Shown: positions 35,098-43,270, counted from the first letter of the stretch. The stretch is 64,000 nt of DNA from Catellatospora vulcania (GCF_009720385.1 NZ_ML769301.1:434001-498000), one strand, 5' to 3'. Numbers and translations: made by a program. Notes: generated from the sequence alone by a model not told the origin.

Positions 35098-36197
35098 CGC
35101 AGCGCCTCGACCCACAGTTCGGCCATGGTCCGGGTCAGCGCGGCCTCGTCGAACCCGGGTCCTGCCGGGTCGTCCGGGCTGCGGGCGGCCGTGGCGGACC
35201 GGGACAGGGTGGTGCCCTCCTGCGAATCCCTGGCCAGGATCTCGTCCAGCCCGGACGGCGCGGCCAGGCCGCAGTGGGCGAACAGCGACCTGAGCACGCC
35301 CGGCGGGTCGGCGAGCAGGTCCTCGTAGGTCGCGGTGAACAGGTCCACACCGCGGTGCCGCAGCGCCAGGGCGCGTTCCAGCTGCGCCACCCACTGGCAG
35401 GCCATGACCTCCTCGGGCGACAGCAGGCGGCCTTTCCTCCGCCGCCACCTGGCGACCAGCGGGATCAGCCGGCCCAGCCGGTCCTGGACGGCCGCCGGAT
35501 CGGTGTTCAGGGCGGGGTCGTAGCCTGCGAACGCCCGCGCCGTCGACCGCGCCCACGACTGCGGCTCGCGGTACAGGAAGACCGAGGCGAATTGCGGGAA
35601 CTCCTCGTGCAGCAGCCAGGCCAGCTCGATGACGAAACTGCGCGGCTTGATCGCGACCGGGCGGCCGAGGGAAAGCAGCCGCACGCAGCTGCGCGCCAGC
35701 TCGCGCAGCTCCGCCCCGTCGACGTGCGGGGCGAGCATGACCAGTTGGGTGAGCACGTCCGGCTCGGACACCCCGACCAGGCCGCCGCGTTCGGCCAGCG
35801 CCGTGGCGACCAGGGTCGAGCCGCACCGGCCGGTGGAGTACAGGAACACGCCGCCGGGCTCGCCGGGCGTGGACAGCGCGTGCAGTTCGGCGTAGGACAG
35901 GGCGACGACCGCGGTCGCGTGTGTGTACTGGGCGAGGAAGTGGAACGGCGCGCCGCTGATGTCGACGTCGGTCCTGGTGAACAGGGCACGGCGGGTGTCG
36001 TGGTCGAGGCAGTACAGGCTGTGCCCGGGCTCGGTCACCACGATCTGCGGGTCGACGTCGGCCACCACCTCGCAGCGGAAGTCGGCCGGGCCGGCCACCG
36101 CGAGGGGATAGGGCTTGGTCTTCTCCGCGAGGGCGAGCAGCTGGGCCATCACACCGTCCAAGGAAGAAGATGAGGGCGGCATGCCGGCCGCCCTCAT
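35094..36197 (-). CDS. Sulfotransferase-like P-loop protein
   Basis: This roughly 367-residue protein has the PAPS-binding P-loop FLYSTGRCGSTLVATAL around residues 118-134, the hallmark of the sulfotransferase family. A later segment (VFLYREPQSWARSTARAFAG) resembles the 3'-phosphate-binding region R-x-P-x-x-x-x-S. About 90 N-terminal residues look like a separate small domain. It may sulfate the NRPS or glycosylated product, or another small molecule. The start is uncertain: ATGs at 36197 and 36182 are both plausible. It heads a three-gene operon with the two ABC half-transporters, and its promoter carries the operator and TGCA element shared with pectin-enzyme genes. Confidence 0.75.
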   Translation of the reverse strand: MRAAGMPPSSSSLDGVMAQLLALAEKTKPYPLAVAGPADFRCEVVADVDPQIVVTEPGHSLYCLDHDTRRALFTRTDVDISGAPFHFLAQYTHATAVVALSYAELHALSTPGEPGGVFLYSTGRCGSTLVATALAERGGLVGVSEPDVLTQLVMLAPHVDGAELRELARSCVRLLSLGRPVAIKPRSFVIELAWLLHEEFPQFASVFLYREPQSWARSTARAFAGYDPALNTDPAAVQDRLGRLIPLVARWRRRKGRLLSPEEVMACQWVAQLERALALRHRGVDLFTATYEDLLADPPGVLRSLFAHCGLAAPSGLDEILARDSQEGTTLSRSATAARSPDDPAGPGFDEAALTRTMAELWVEALR

Positions 36198-36248
36198 CTG
36201 CACTTCTCGGTCCCGGTCAGGGACCGAACCACGCGAGCCAACGCTACG

Positions 36249-36262
36249 GGTAAGCGTTTTCC
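36249..36262. promoter_or_regulatory. LacI-type operator variant GGTAAGCGTTTTCC
   Basis: This is a degenerate copy of the GGAAAGCGCTTNCC set, read on the minus strand as GGAAAACGCTTACC. It lies about 52 bases upstream of the sulfotransferase-like start. Confidence 0.5.
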
Positions 36263-36281
36263 TCAATCAAGCATGCGCATG

Positions 36282-36296
36282 TGCAGATTTGTTGCA
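36282..36296 (-). promoter_or_regulatory. Conserved TGCAACAAATCTGCA element
   Basis: On the minus strand, toward the sulfotransferase/ABC operon, this 15-mer is identical to the copy before the PL9 gene. It lies 19 bases upstream of the operator variant; the PL9 copy has a matching 20-base spacing. Confidence 0.55.
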
Positions 36297-36350
36297 TGAC
36301 ATCAAAGCCGATGGATCGCGCCAATCCGCGCGAATTCCGGCGTCACCGGG

Positions 36351-37598
36351 TCACAGCAGCCAGAGCGGTACGGCCGCGGCCAGTGCCTGGGCGCCGGTGT
36401 CGTTGGGGTGGATGTGGTCGCCGCTGTCGTAGGCGGGCAGGACCTTGGTGGGTGCGGCGGGGTCGCGCAGGATCTGGTCGAAGTCGAGCAGCCCGTCGAA
36501 TTCGTTGTCGCCGCGCAGCCAGGTGTTGACCGCCTGGCGCACCTCCTCCTTCTGCGCCGTCCACGACGAGTAGCCCTCGAACGGGCCGAGCGTGGCCACC
36601 ACGACCCGGATGCCCCGGTCCTTGGCCTGGACCGCCAGCTGGCGCAGTCCGTCGATGATCCGGTCGGCGGGGAAGCCGGACAGGTGGACGTCGTTGATGC
36701 CGAGTTCGACGATGACGGTGCGTACGCCGGGTTGGCTGAACACGTCGTCGTCGAGGCGGGCCAGCGCGCTGTCGCCCAGCGCCGGGGAGTTGATGGCCAG
36801 GCCGTCCTTGGTGACCTGGTTGCCGGCCAGGCTGACGTTGAGCACCCCGGGGTCGCCGAGTGCGGGCCACGTGCCGGTGATCCGTCCGGCGAGGTAGTCG
36901 GGCCAGCGGGTGTTCGCGCCGAGCGTGGAGCCCGACCCGTCGCTGACGGAATCGCCCAGGACCACGACGGTGCCCAGGGCGGTCGGGGAGAGCACCTCGA
37001 TGCCGGCCAGGTAGTAGAAGTGGTTGTACGCCGCGGTCTGCCCACTGCCGTCGGTCTCGGCGGCCCGGTCGCCGGCGTACACGTAGGAGGTCTGCCGGGC
37101 GGTCCAGTGCCACGAAGTCGCGCCGGTCGCGGTGGGCAGGTAGAGCGTCACCGCCAGGTCCTGCAGCGCCGACACGGGCAGGTCGACCGGGTCGCTGATC
37201 AGCTCCGCGCCCTTGTAGACGACTGCGGACTCGCTGCCGTTGAAGGTGACCGGCCGGATGCTGCCGGGATGCAACGTGGGTGATCCGGCGGCCACCGGCA
37301 GCCCGACGCTGGCGCGTCCGATGGTCAGCGGGCCGGTGCCGTACGCATTGGCGAACCGCAGCCGCACCTTCTGCCCACCCAGGGAGACCCGCACCAGCTG
37401 GCGGATCGACTGGTCGGCGAAGCCGTTGAGCGAGCTGCCGGTGTTGGCCAGACTCGGCGCGGTCAGCGCGGTGCCCCAGGTGCCCACCCAGCGCGGCGGC
37501 AACCCGCCGGACGCCGGACCCGCCGCCGCGACCAGGGTGGTCGCGAGCAGGCCGAGTCCGGCGAGCACGGCCGCGACGCGGCTTCGTTTGATCATCAC
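36351..37598 (-). CDS. Secreted SGNH/GDSL hydrolase
   Basis: The 415-residue precursor has a Sec signal (residues 1-32, ending GPASG). An N-terminal beta-rich domain (PPRWVGTWGTALTAPS) is followed by the SGNH catalytic domain from about residue 205. Block I is VVLGDSVSDG with the nucleophile Ser, the Gly block is LAGNQ, block III is ELGINDVHLSG and block V is DHIHPND with the catalytic His. It would act as an extracellular esterase. Between PL9 and the other pectin-related genes a deacetylase or feruloyl-esterase role is reasonable, but the substrate is not shown by sequence. A palindrome in an AT-rich leader precedes it. Confidence 0.88.
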   Translation of the reverse strand: MMIKRSRVAAVLAGLGLLATTLVAAAGPASGGLPPRWVGTWGTALTAPSLANTGSSLNGFADQSIRQLVRVSLGGQKVRLRFANAYGTGPLTIGRASVGLPVAAGSPTLHPGSIRPVTFNGSESAVVYKGAELISDPVDLPVSALQDLAVTLYLPTATGATSWHWTARQTSYVYAGDRAAETDGSGQTAAYNHFYYLAGIEVLSPTALGTVVVLGDSVSDGSGSTLGANTRWPDYLAGRITGTWPALGDPGVLNVSLAGNQVTKDGLAINSPALGDSALARLDDDVFSQPGVRTVIVELGINDVHLSGFPADRIIDGLRQLAVQAKDRGIRVVVATLGPFEGYSSWTAQKEEVRQAVNTWLRGDNEFDGLLDFDQILRDPAAPTKVLPAYDSGDHIHPNDTGAQALAAAVPLWLL

Positions 37599-37682
37599 TT
37601 TGTGGAACCTCCGTCGATTCCCGAGGGGATTGCGGCGGACGGACCCGCCATCGGCACCACGATGTCAATAAATACGTAATAT

Positions 37683-37700
37683 GCAGATATACGAATCTGC
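37683..37700. promoter_or_regulatory. GCAGAT-N6-ATCTGC palindrome in an AT-rich leader
   Basis: A perfect inverted repeat lies 85 bases before the GDSL hydrolase start within one of the most A+T-rich patches of the window (about 37660-37710). The half-site resembles the ATCTGCA end of the TGCAACAAATCTGCA elements. Confidence 0.5.
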
Positions 37701-37764
37701 TGTCATGGTTGCCGGTTCGGCTGATTTATCCGGCCGACCGGCGGCGGGACGAGGTCGCGGCGTA

Positions 37765-37798
37765 GGTGGGCCGCCCGGGGGGCACCGGGCGGCCCACC
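37765..37798 (-). terminator. Hairpin terminator after the PL9 gene
   Basis: A perfect 14-bp stem (GGTGGGCCGCCCGG and complement, 6-base loop) lies 30 bases beyond the PL9 stop codon and before the GDSL promoter. Confidence 0.65.
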
Positions 37799-37827
37799 GG
37801 CCTACCTCCGCGTCGCCGGATCGCGGG

Positions 37828-39405
37828 TCAGAACCGTGCTCCGACGTCGGCCCCGTTGGCGGGACGCAGGAACGTGGAGGACGGGATCGCACCGTCGGCG
37901 GCCCGCGGGCCGGTGATGGTGCTCGCGTCGGTGCTCTGCAGTGTCCAGGTGCCGCCGAGGTCCCACGAGTTGCCCGAGCCGCTGGAGTTCGAGCCGAGCG
38001 AGACGGCGGTCCCGTTGGCGACCGCGAGGTTCTTGGTCAGCGTGCTGTCGGAGCGGTTGACGTTGAACCCGGTCCCGGGGTTGTCCCAGGCGGTGCAGCG
38101 GTCGATCAGGTGCTGGCCGGGATTGTTGTTGTCGATGAAACCGCCGACCGCGTTGTCCCAGGTCATGCTGTTGCGTACGGTGTGGCTCGCGGACACGGCG
38201 TTGCCGCCGAGCTTGAACCCGTTGCCGTCACCGGTGTAGTTGGGCAGGTTCCACCGATTGAACCCGTTGCCCCAGGACAGGCTGTTCTCCAGCAGGATCG
38301 GCGAGGAGAACATCCAGTAGTCCAGGCCGTCGTCGGAGTTGTTCCACAGGCGTGCGCCGCGTACGACGTTGCCGCTGCCGGAGCCCTCCTTGATCGCCAG
38401 CCCGTCGGCGCTCTCGCCGTTCTTGCGCGGGTCCCGGTTGCCGTAGCTGTCCAGGTTCAGGATCAGGTTGTTGCTGGAGGAGCCCTGCAGGTGCAGGCCG
38501 CTCTCGTAGTTGTCGCGGGTGATCAGACGTTCGAACACGTTGTTGTTGGTGTCGAGGCCGAAGACGGCATACGGCCCGTGGATGATCTCCAGGCCGATGA
38601 TGCGCCACCAGTCGCCCTCGATGTGGATCGCGCCCCGTTCGGCGCGGGGAATGGTGGAGTCCAGCGCGCCCGGCGTGTAGGACATGTTCTCGCCGTCGAG
38701 CACGACCCTCTCACTGCCGTAGTTGCGCAGGGTGATCGGCTGGCTGGACGTGCCGTTCTTGAGGACCTGCACGTTGGTGCTCGGCGCGTAGGTCCCGCCG
38801 CGCAGGTGGATCGTGTATCCGGGCTGAGCCAGGTCGACCGCGCGCTGGATGGTCTTCAGCGGGGCGCTGAGCGTGCCCGCGTTCGCGTCGTTGCCGGTCG
38901 TGGCCACGTAGAGCGAGGTCGTCGGCGGGGTGGTGGTGCCCACCTCGAATTCGAGGTGGTCCACGTTGGCCAGGCCGGTGGACGTGGTCGGCGTGAGGCG
39001 GACGGTGTTGCTGCCGGCGTTGACGTTCACCGTCAGTGTCTTGGTGGTCCAGGCGTCCCAGGTGCCGGTGCCCTCGAACGACACGGTCTGCACGGTCGCG
39101 CCGTTCACGGCCAGGGCGGCCGGTCGGGCCGTCGTGGTGCCGTTGGCGAAGCGGACGCCGAGCGTCGCGGTGCCCGCGGCCGACGCGGTGACGGTGAACT
39201 GCAGGTATCCGCTGGTGGCGTTGTTGCCGTTGCAGAAGCCGCTGCCGGAGTACCCGGCCCAGTTGCTGTCGATGGTGCCGACGCATACGGCGGGTGAGGT
39301 CTCGGCCTCGTGGCGGGTCGGTGCGGCTACCGCCATGGGTGCGGGCAGCGCGAGCACGGCCCCGAGCGCCAGTGCGGCGACGGCGGCCGATGAGGTGACT
39401 CTCAT
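37828..39405 (-). CDS. Secreted PL9-type pectate lyase with N-terminal CBM
   Basis: The 525-residue precursor has a Sec signal (residues 1-30) and a CBM35/6-like module (~32-160, RHEAETSPAVCVGTIDSNWAG to LANVDHLEFEV). A right-handed parallel beta-helix follows from about 170. The segment ESADGLAIKEGSGSGNVVRG followed by ARLWNNSDDGLDYWMF is characteristic of family 9 pectate lyases, which use a Lys base and calcium; the Lys in AIKEG is a candidate. It would cut pectate or rhamnogalacturonan outside the cell. The ATG at 39405 is preceded by GGGAGA. Its leader holds the shared operator and TGCA element. Confidence 0.87.
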   Translation of the reverse strand: MRVTSSAAVAALALGAVLALPAPMAVAAPTRHEAETSPAVCVGTIDSNWAGYSGSGFCNGNNATSGYLQFTVTASAAGTATLGVRFANGTTTARPAALAVNGATVQTVSFEGTGTWDAWTTKTLTVNVNAGSNTVRLTPTTSTGLANVDHLEFEVGTTTPPTTSLYVATTGNDANAGTLSAPLKTIQRAVDLAQPGYTIHLRGGTYAPSTNVQVLKNGTSSQPITLRNYGSERVVLDGENMSYTPGALDSTIPRAERGAIHIEGDWWRIIGLEIIHGPYAVFGLDTNNNVFERLITRDNYESGLHLQGSSSNNLILNLDSYGNRDPRKNGESADGLAIKEGSGSGNVVRGARLWNNSDDGLDYWMFSSPILLENSLSWGNGFNRWNLPNYTGDGNGFKLGGNAVSASHTVRNSMTWDNAVGGFIDNNNPGQHLIDRCTAWDNPGTGFNVNRSDSTLTKNLAVANGTAVSLGSNSSGSGNSWDLGGTWTLQSTDASTITGPRAADGAIPSSTFLRPANGADVGARF

Positions 39406-39523
39406 GTGTCTCCCAAGCTGGAGCGGCGCGGTGCGAGCGCACGGATCACACGCCGCGGGGCGGGGTGACGCGCGAGGGTCCTCGCCCGGAGGGGACCCGG
39501 AACGTCGATGCGACCCAGTCTCT

Positions 39524-39537
39524 GGAAAGCGCTTGCC
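39524..39537. promoter_or_regulatory. LacI-type operator GGAAAGCGCTTGCC
   Basis: Identical to the site at 20307-20320. It lies about 119 bases upstream of the PL9 start and 20 bases from the adjacent TGCA element. Confidence 0.6.
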
Positions 39538-39557
39538 AATGCGCAAGGGTTGACGTT

Positions 39558-39572
39558 TGCAGATTTGTTGCA
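39558..39572 (-). promoter_or_regulatory. Conserved TGCAACAAATCTGCA element
   Basis: Read on the minus strand toward the PL9 gene, this is identical over 15 bases to the element before the sulfotransferase/ABC operon and differs at one base from the pectate lyase copy. Confidence 0.55.
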
Positions 39573-39663
39573 GGCGGCCCCGCCTGCTCGGAACCGCGTG
39601 ACCCGGCGGCACGGAGATCCTGATTCGACCGCCTGCGCCGGTGCGTTGTGAGAAATTTGGACA

Positions 39664-40239
39664 ATGGGGGCTAAGACGTTCCTGGGTTTCGTACCGTGGA
39701 TCATCTTCTGGGTGGTGAGCGGGCCGAGCACGTGGGAGTTCGCCGCCGGCGGCGCGCTGCTGGCCGCGTTGATCCTGCTCATCCCGTCACACGAGCGCGG
39801 CCGGATCAAGCTGCTGGAGATCGTCTCCGTGCTGTTCTTCGGCGCGCTGACCATCGCCGGGCTGGTGCTCGACCACAGCCGACTGCTGTGGCTGGAGGAG
39901 TACGCCCAGGCGATCTCCAGCGGCGTGCTCGCGGTGGTCGTGCTCGGCTCACTGGCGTTCGTGCCGTTCACCGAGCAGTACGCCCGCGAGCAGGTGCCGC
40001 AGCGGTTGTGGTCCACGCCCCAGTTCAAGCACGTCAACCGGATGCTGACGCTGGTCTGGGGCCTGACGTTCGCGGTCTGCGCGGTGCTCGGCTTCCTCGC
40101 CCAGCCCGATCACGGCGGCTCCGCCTGGTTGAACTGGATCATCCCGATCGCGCTGCTGGTCGGCGCGTTCAAGTTCACCGCCTGGTATCCCGAGCATGTG
40201 AAGGCCGAGGCCCGCGCCGCCGGGACGGCCACTGCCTGA
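39664..40239 (+). CDS. Integral membrane protein of unknown function
   Basis: This 191-residue protein has about five to six hydrophobic segments, such as FLGFVPWIIFWVVSG, FAAGGALLAALILLIPS, VLFFGALTIAGLVL, GVLAVVVLGSLAFVPF, MLTLVWGLTFAVCAVLGFLA and WIIPIALLVGAFKFTAWY. The motif PFTEQYAREQVP lies on a loop. No catalytic motif is evident and the substrate, if any, is unknown. The ATG at 39664 is weakly supported. The neighbouring gene converges with a 2-base gap. Confidence 0.75.
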   Translation: MGAKTFLGFVPWIIFWVVSGPSTWEFAAGGALLAALILLIPSHERGRIKLLEIVSVLFFGALTIAGLVLDHSRLLWLEEYAQAISSGVLAVVVLGSLAFVPFTEQYAREQVPQRLWSTPQFKHVNRMLTLVWGLTFAVCAVLGFLAQPDHGGSAWLNWIIPIALLVGAFKFTAWYPEHVKAEARAAGTATA

Positions 40240-40241
40240 GG

Positions 40242-40682
40242 TCACGCCCCCAGCGTGGTGTCGTCGCGGGCGTCCATGTACATGTCGGACGCGATCTTCC
40301 AGCCGTCCGGCTCGCGGACGAACACCTTCAGGGAGAAGTTGCGCCGTACCGCCATCGCCGACCCGTCGGCGCGCTGCTGGCCCTCGCGTTCGAGATAGGT
40401 CTTCACCACCGCCACGTCCGCGCTCAGCAGGCGGATGTCGGCCTGCGGGGGCCCGAGCGGTTTACCCGCGGCGAAGTGCCGGTCGGCGAACAGCTCGGTC
40501 AGGTATGCCGCGATCTGCGCGCCTCCCGTGCGGGTGGTCCCGAACGCGTTCGTCCAGTCGGCGTCCGCGGTGTAGAGATCGGCGACGCCGTCGGCGGACA
40601 GGGTGCCGAACGTTTGCGCCAGGCGCGCCATCACCGCACCGATCGCGGCCTCATCCTGCGGACTGCCCGTGACACCGGCCAT
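40242..40682 (-). CDS. SnoaL/NTF2-like protein (SgcJ/EcaC type)
   Basis: The 146-residue protein is a single NTF2-like cone: AAIGAVMARLAQTFGTLSADGVADLYTADADWTNAFG at the start, RNFSLKVFVREPDGWKIASD near the end. Members of the SgcJ/EcaC group are small proteins around secondary metabolism or stress with no agreed reaction. It starts at MAGVTGS, lies alone between two unlinked genes, and has no signal peptide. A binding or isomerase-like role is possible. Confidence 0.75.
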   Translation of the reverse strand: MAGVTGSPQDEAAIGAVMARLAQTFGTLSADGVADLYTADADWTNAFGTTRTGGAQIAAYLTELFADRHFAAGKPLGPPQADIRLLSADVAVVKTYLEREGQQRADGSAMAVRRNFSLKVFVREPDGWKIASDMYMDARDDTTLGA

Positions 40683-40783
40683 GCCCGCAGCCTACGACCG
40701 GCCACCACTGTGGAACTGCGAAAACGCACACCCGGGCAGGGACGGCCTACCTATGCTCAAGGAGCGTATGCGGAGGGAGCACC

Positions 40784-41635
40784 ATGACCGCGACACAGCA
40801 TCCACCCCTGCGGCGGCGGGAACAGGCCGGCTGGGCGATCATCGAGAACGAGCCCACGACGACCACTCAGCGCGTACTCATGCTGCCCGGCCTGTTCTGC
40901 ACCGCCGAGTTCTACACCGCCATGCTCACCGATCCGGCGCTGGCCGACGCGGGTGTGCTCGCGATGGCCGCCGACCCGCCCGGGTTCGCGGGCCGCCCGG
41001 CGCCGTCCGGGTTCGACTACTCGATCGAACGCTATGCCGAGATGGTCGAGGAGTTCGCCGCACGCGAGGCCGTCGACCTGATCGTGGGGCACTCGTACTT
41101 CGCGAACGTCGGCATCGAGATCGCCGCCCGCGGCAGCTACCCGGGCCGCCTGCTGCTGCTGTCGCCCTCCTTCTCCCGCGACGACGAGGAGCACGACCTC
41201 ATCGCCCTCGACGAGGCCGGCCACGTCCCGGTGCTCGGCACGCTGGTCTGGCTCGGCATCAACCCGACGCTGAAGAAAGGCATGCGCGACCGGCTGCCGT
41301 CGGATCGCTTCAACGAGCTGTTCGCGCAGATGAAGCGCAACCCGCACGCCGCGAACCGGCACCTGGTGGCGGGCTTCTTCGACAACCTCAGGCGCCACGG
41401 CGATCTGGCCACCCGGCTCGCCGCCACGGACAACGTGGTGTGGGTCGGTCGCGGCGACCGTGACGAGGTCGGCTTCACCGCGCAGGAACAGGCCGCCATC
41501 GAAGCGGCCCCGCACGTGGAGCTCAAGACGATCCCAGGGGCGGCACACTTCTCGATCACCGACACTCCGCACGAGGTCGACGCGCTGATCCTCGAGTTGC
41601 TGGCATTCCGCCCGGCCGGGTCCGAACCATCCTGA
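40784..41635 (+). CDS. Alpha/beta hydrolase
   Basis: The 283-residue cytoplasmic enzyme has the alpha/beta hydrolase order: oxyanion region LMLPGLFC, nucleophile elbow VGHSYF with Ser near residue 105, an acid in WVGRGDRDEVGF and the catalytic His in PGAAHFSITDTPHE. The ATG follows CGGAGGGAGC. Substrate preference cannot be read. It is monocistronic and unrelated to its neighbours as far as I can tell. Confidence 0.82.
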   Translation: MTATQHPPLRRREQAGWAIIENEPTTTTQRVLMLPGLFCTAEFYTAMLTDPALADAGVLAMAADPPGFAGRPAPSGFDYSIERYAEMVEEFAAREAVDLIVGHSYFANVGIEIAARGSYPGRLLLLSPSFSRDDEEHDLIALDEAGHVPVLGTLVWLGINPTLKKGMRDRLPSDRFNELFAQMKRNPHAANRHLVAGFFDNLRRHGDLATRLAATDNVVWVGRGDRDEVGFTAQEQAAIEAAPHVELKTIPGAAHFSITDTPHEVDALILELLAFRPAGSEPS

Positions 41636-41675
41636 CCGCGTACACCGCAGCCATGGTCTGCCGGGTCGGCTCCGA

Positions 41676-42080
41676 TCAGTCGGCGTTACGGCGATCGAAC
41701 TCGTCGCGGGCGAGATGAACCTGTTCGATGTGCGTCTCGGCCCAGGTCTTGATCGCTTGCTGGACCGGAATCAGGCTGCGGCCGAGCGAGGTGACCTCGT
41801 AGTCCACGCGTACCGGCACCGACGGGGTGACGGTGCGGGTGAGCAGCCCGTCGCGTTCGAGTTTGCGCAGCGTCTGGGTGAGCATCTTCTGGCTGGCGCC
41901 CGGGATGGTCCGGCTCAGGTCGCTGTACCGGTGCGGGCCGTCGGCCAGGGCGGCGAGGACGAGGGTGACCCACTTGTCGCTGAGCGCCGCCAGGAGCTGA
42001 TGCCCCGGGCACTGCGACAGGTAGGCGTTGTACTCGTCGCGCTCCTGCTGCCGCCGCTGCTGGGCGCTCAGCGTCGTCAT
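41676..42080 (-). CDS. HxlR-family winged-helix regulator
   Basis: The 134-residue protein matches the HxlR family: a Cys near residue 19 (CPGHQLLAALSDKWVTLVLAAL), a winged helix with RYSDLSRTIPGASQKMLTQTLRKLERDGLL and the tail YEVTSLGRSLIPVQQAIKTWAE. Several HxlR regulators sense electrophiles or oxidants through that Cys. It is divergent, across 75 bases, from a quinone-reductase-like gene, which is its probable target. Confidence 0.92.
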   Translation of the reverse strand: MTTLSAQQRRQQERDEYNAYLSQCPGHQLLAALSDKWVTLVLAALADGPHRYSDLSRTIPGASQKMLTQTLRKLERDGLLTRTVTPSVPVRVDYEVTSLGRSLIPVQQAIKTWAETHIEQVHLARDEFDRRNAD

Positions 42081-42155
42081 GCCTACCTCCGCGTCGGTTA
42101 CGCACCTGCAGGTGCCTACTTACCCATGGAGAGTGCCGATCCTAGCGTGATCTAC

Positions 42156-43088
42156 ATGAGAGCAGTCGCCGTCCGCCGCTTCGGCGGCCCCGAAGTCCTG
42201 GAAGTCCTCGACATCCCCACCCCGTCGGCAGGCCCCGGGCAGGTGCGCATCAGGGTGGCCGCGGCGTCGGTCAACCGCATCGATCTGTCCACCCGAAACG
42301 GTGCGCTCACGAAGGCAGGCCTGCTGGCTCCCGCCGGCGAGGTGTGGCTGGGCTGGGACGTGGCCGGCCGGATCGACCAGGTCGGCCCGGGTGTCACCCG
42401 CTTCGACGTCGGTGCGCAGGTGATCGGCCTTCGTGACGTGCTGTCCGCCGCGGGCGCGCAGGCCGATCACGTGGTGCTCGACGAGGCGGCCGTGGCTCCG
42501 GCTCCGGCGCGGGTGTCCGTCGAGCTTGCCGCGACGCTGCCGCTGATCGGCCTGACCGCGGCGCGATCGCTGGCGCTGGCCGGCCTGCACGCCGGGCAGA
42601 CGCTGCTGGTCACCGGAGCCGCGGGCGGGGTCGGCGGGCTGGTGCTCGAACTGGCCGCCATGCGCGGCATCCGCACCCTGGCCGTCGCGGGCGAACGGGA
42701 CGAGGAGCCGGTGCGTGCTCTGGGCGCGACGTGGTTCGTGCCGCGTACGGATCGGCTTGCCGAAGCGGTCCGCAGGCAGGTCCCCGGCGGGGTCGACGCG
42801 GTCGTCGACGCGGCGGTCGTCGGGATCGCGGCGCACGAGGCACTGCGGCCGGCCGGGACGTTCGTCGCCCTGGTGGCGCCGTTCGCGCCACCGCCGTTGC
42901 GGGCGACCCGCGTCGTGGTGCAGGAGGCGTACGCCGACGGCGCGCGCCTGGCCGAACTCGCCGCACTGGTCGACGCGGGCCGCCTCACCCTCCGCGTGGC
43001 CGACACCCTCCCGCTCGACCAGGTCGCCGTGGCTCACGAGCGGCTGGCCGCGGGTGGCCTGAGAGGACGTCTCGTCCTCACCACCTGA
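42156..43088 (+). CDS. NADP-dependent medium-chain oxidoreductase (quinone-reductase type)
   Basis: This 310-residue enzyme is a zinc-free MDR: GroES-like start MRAVAVRRFGGPEVLEVL, then LLVTGAAGGVGGLVLELA, the A-x-x-G-x-x-G cofactor loop, near residue 155. The C-terminal end (LPLDQVAVAHERLAAGGLRGRLVL) is typical. It would reduce quinones or alpha,beta-unsaturated carbonyls with NADPH. The divergent HxlR regulator supports inducible detoxification. The ATG at 42156 was preferred because upstream in-frame codons overlap the regulator gene. Confidence 0.88.
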   Translation: MRAVAVRRFGGPEVLEVLDIPTPSAGPGQVRIRVAAASVNRIDLSTRNGALTKAGLLAPAGEVWLGWDVAGRIDQVGPGVTRFDVGAQVIGLRDVLSAAGAQADHVVLDEAAVAPAPARVSVELAATLPLIGLTAARSLALAGLHAGQTLLVTGAAGGVGGLVLELAAMRGIRTLAVAGERDEEPVRALGATWFVPRTDRLAEAVRRQVPGGVDAVVDAAVVGIAAHEALRPAGTFVALVAPFAPPPLRATRVVVQEAYADGARLAELAALVDAGRLTLRVADTLPLDQVAVAHERLAAGGLRGRLVLTT

Positions 43089-43140
43089 CCTCCTCGACGG
43101 CGGCCGGGCCGCCGCGGCCGCCGGAATACGGCCGGGCACG

Positions 43141-43179
43141 AGTCGACGGGCGCGTGGGACCTCCGCGCGTCCGTCGACT
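43141..43179 (+). terminator. Imperfect hairpin terminator after the oxidoreductase
   Basis: A 9-bp outer stem (AGTCGACGG/CCGTCGACT) encloses a second GCGCG/CGCGC stem. It lies about 50 bases after the stop. Nothing else is evident in the gap to 43270. Confidence 0.45.
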
Positions 43180-43270
43180 TATGCGCCAGCCCGGCGGCCC
43201 GCGGCGGCCCCGCCCGGGAGACGCGCGAAATGGCGCGACCCTGCAACGGCCGACGCGATAGCTTGGCGCG

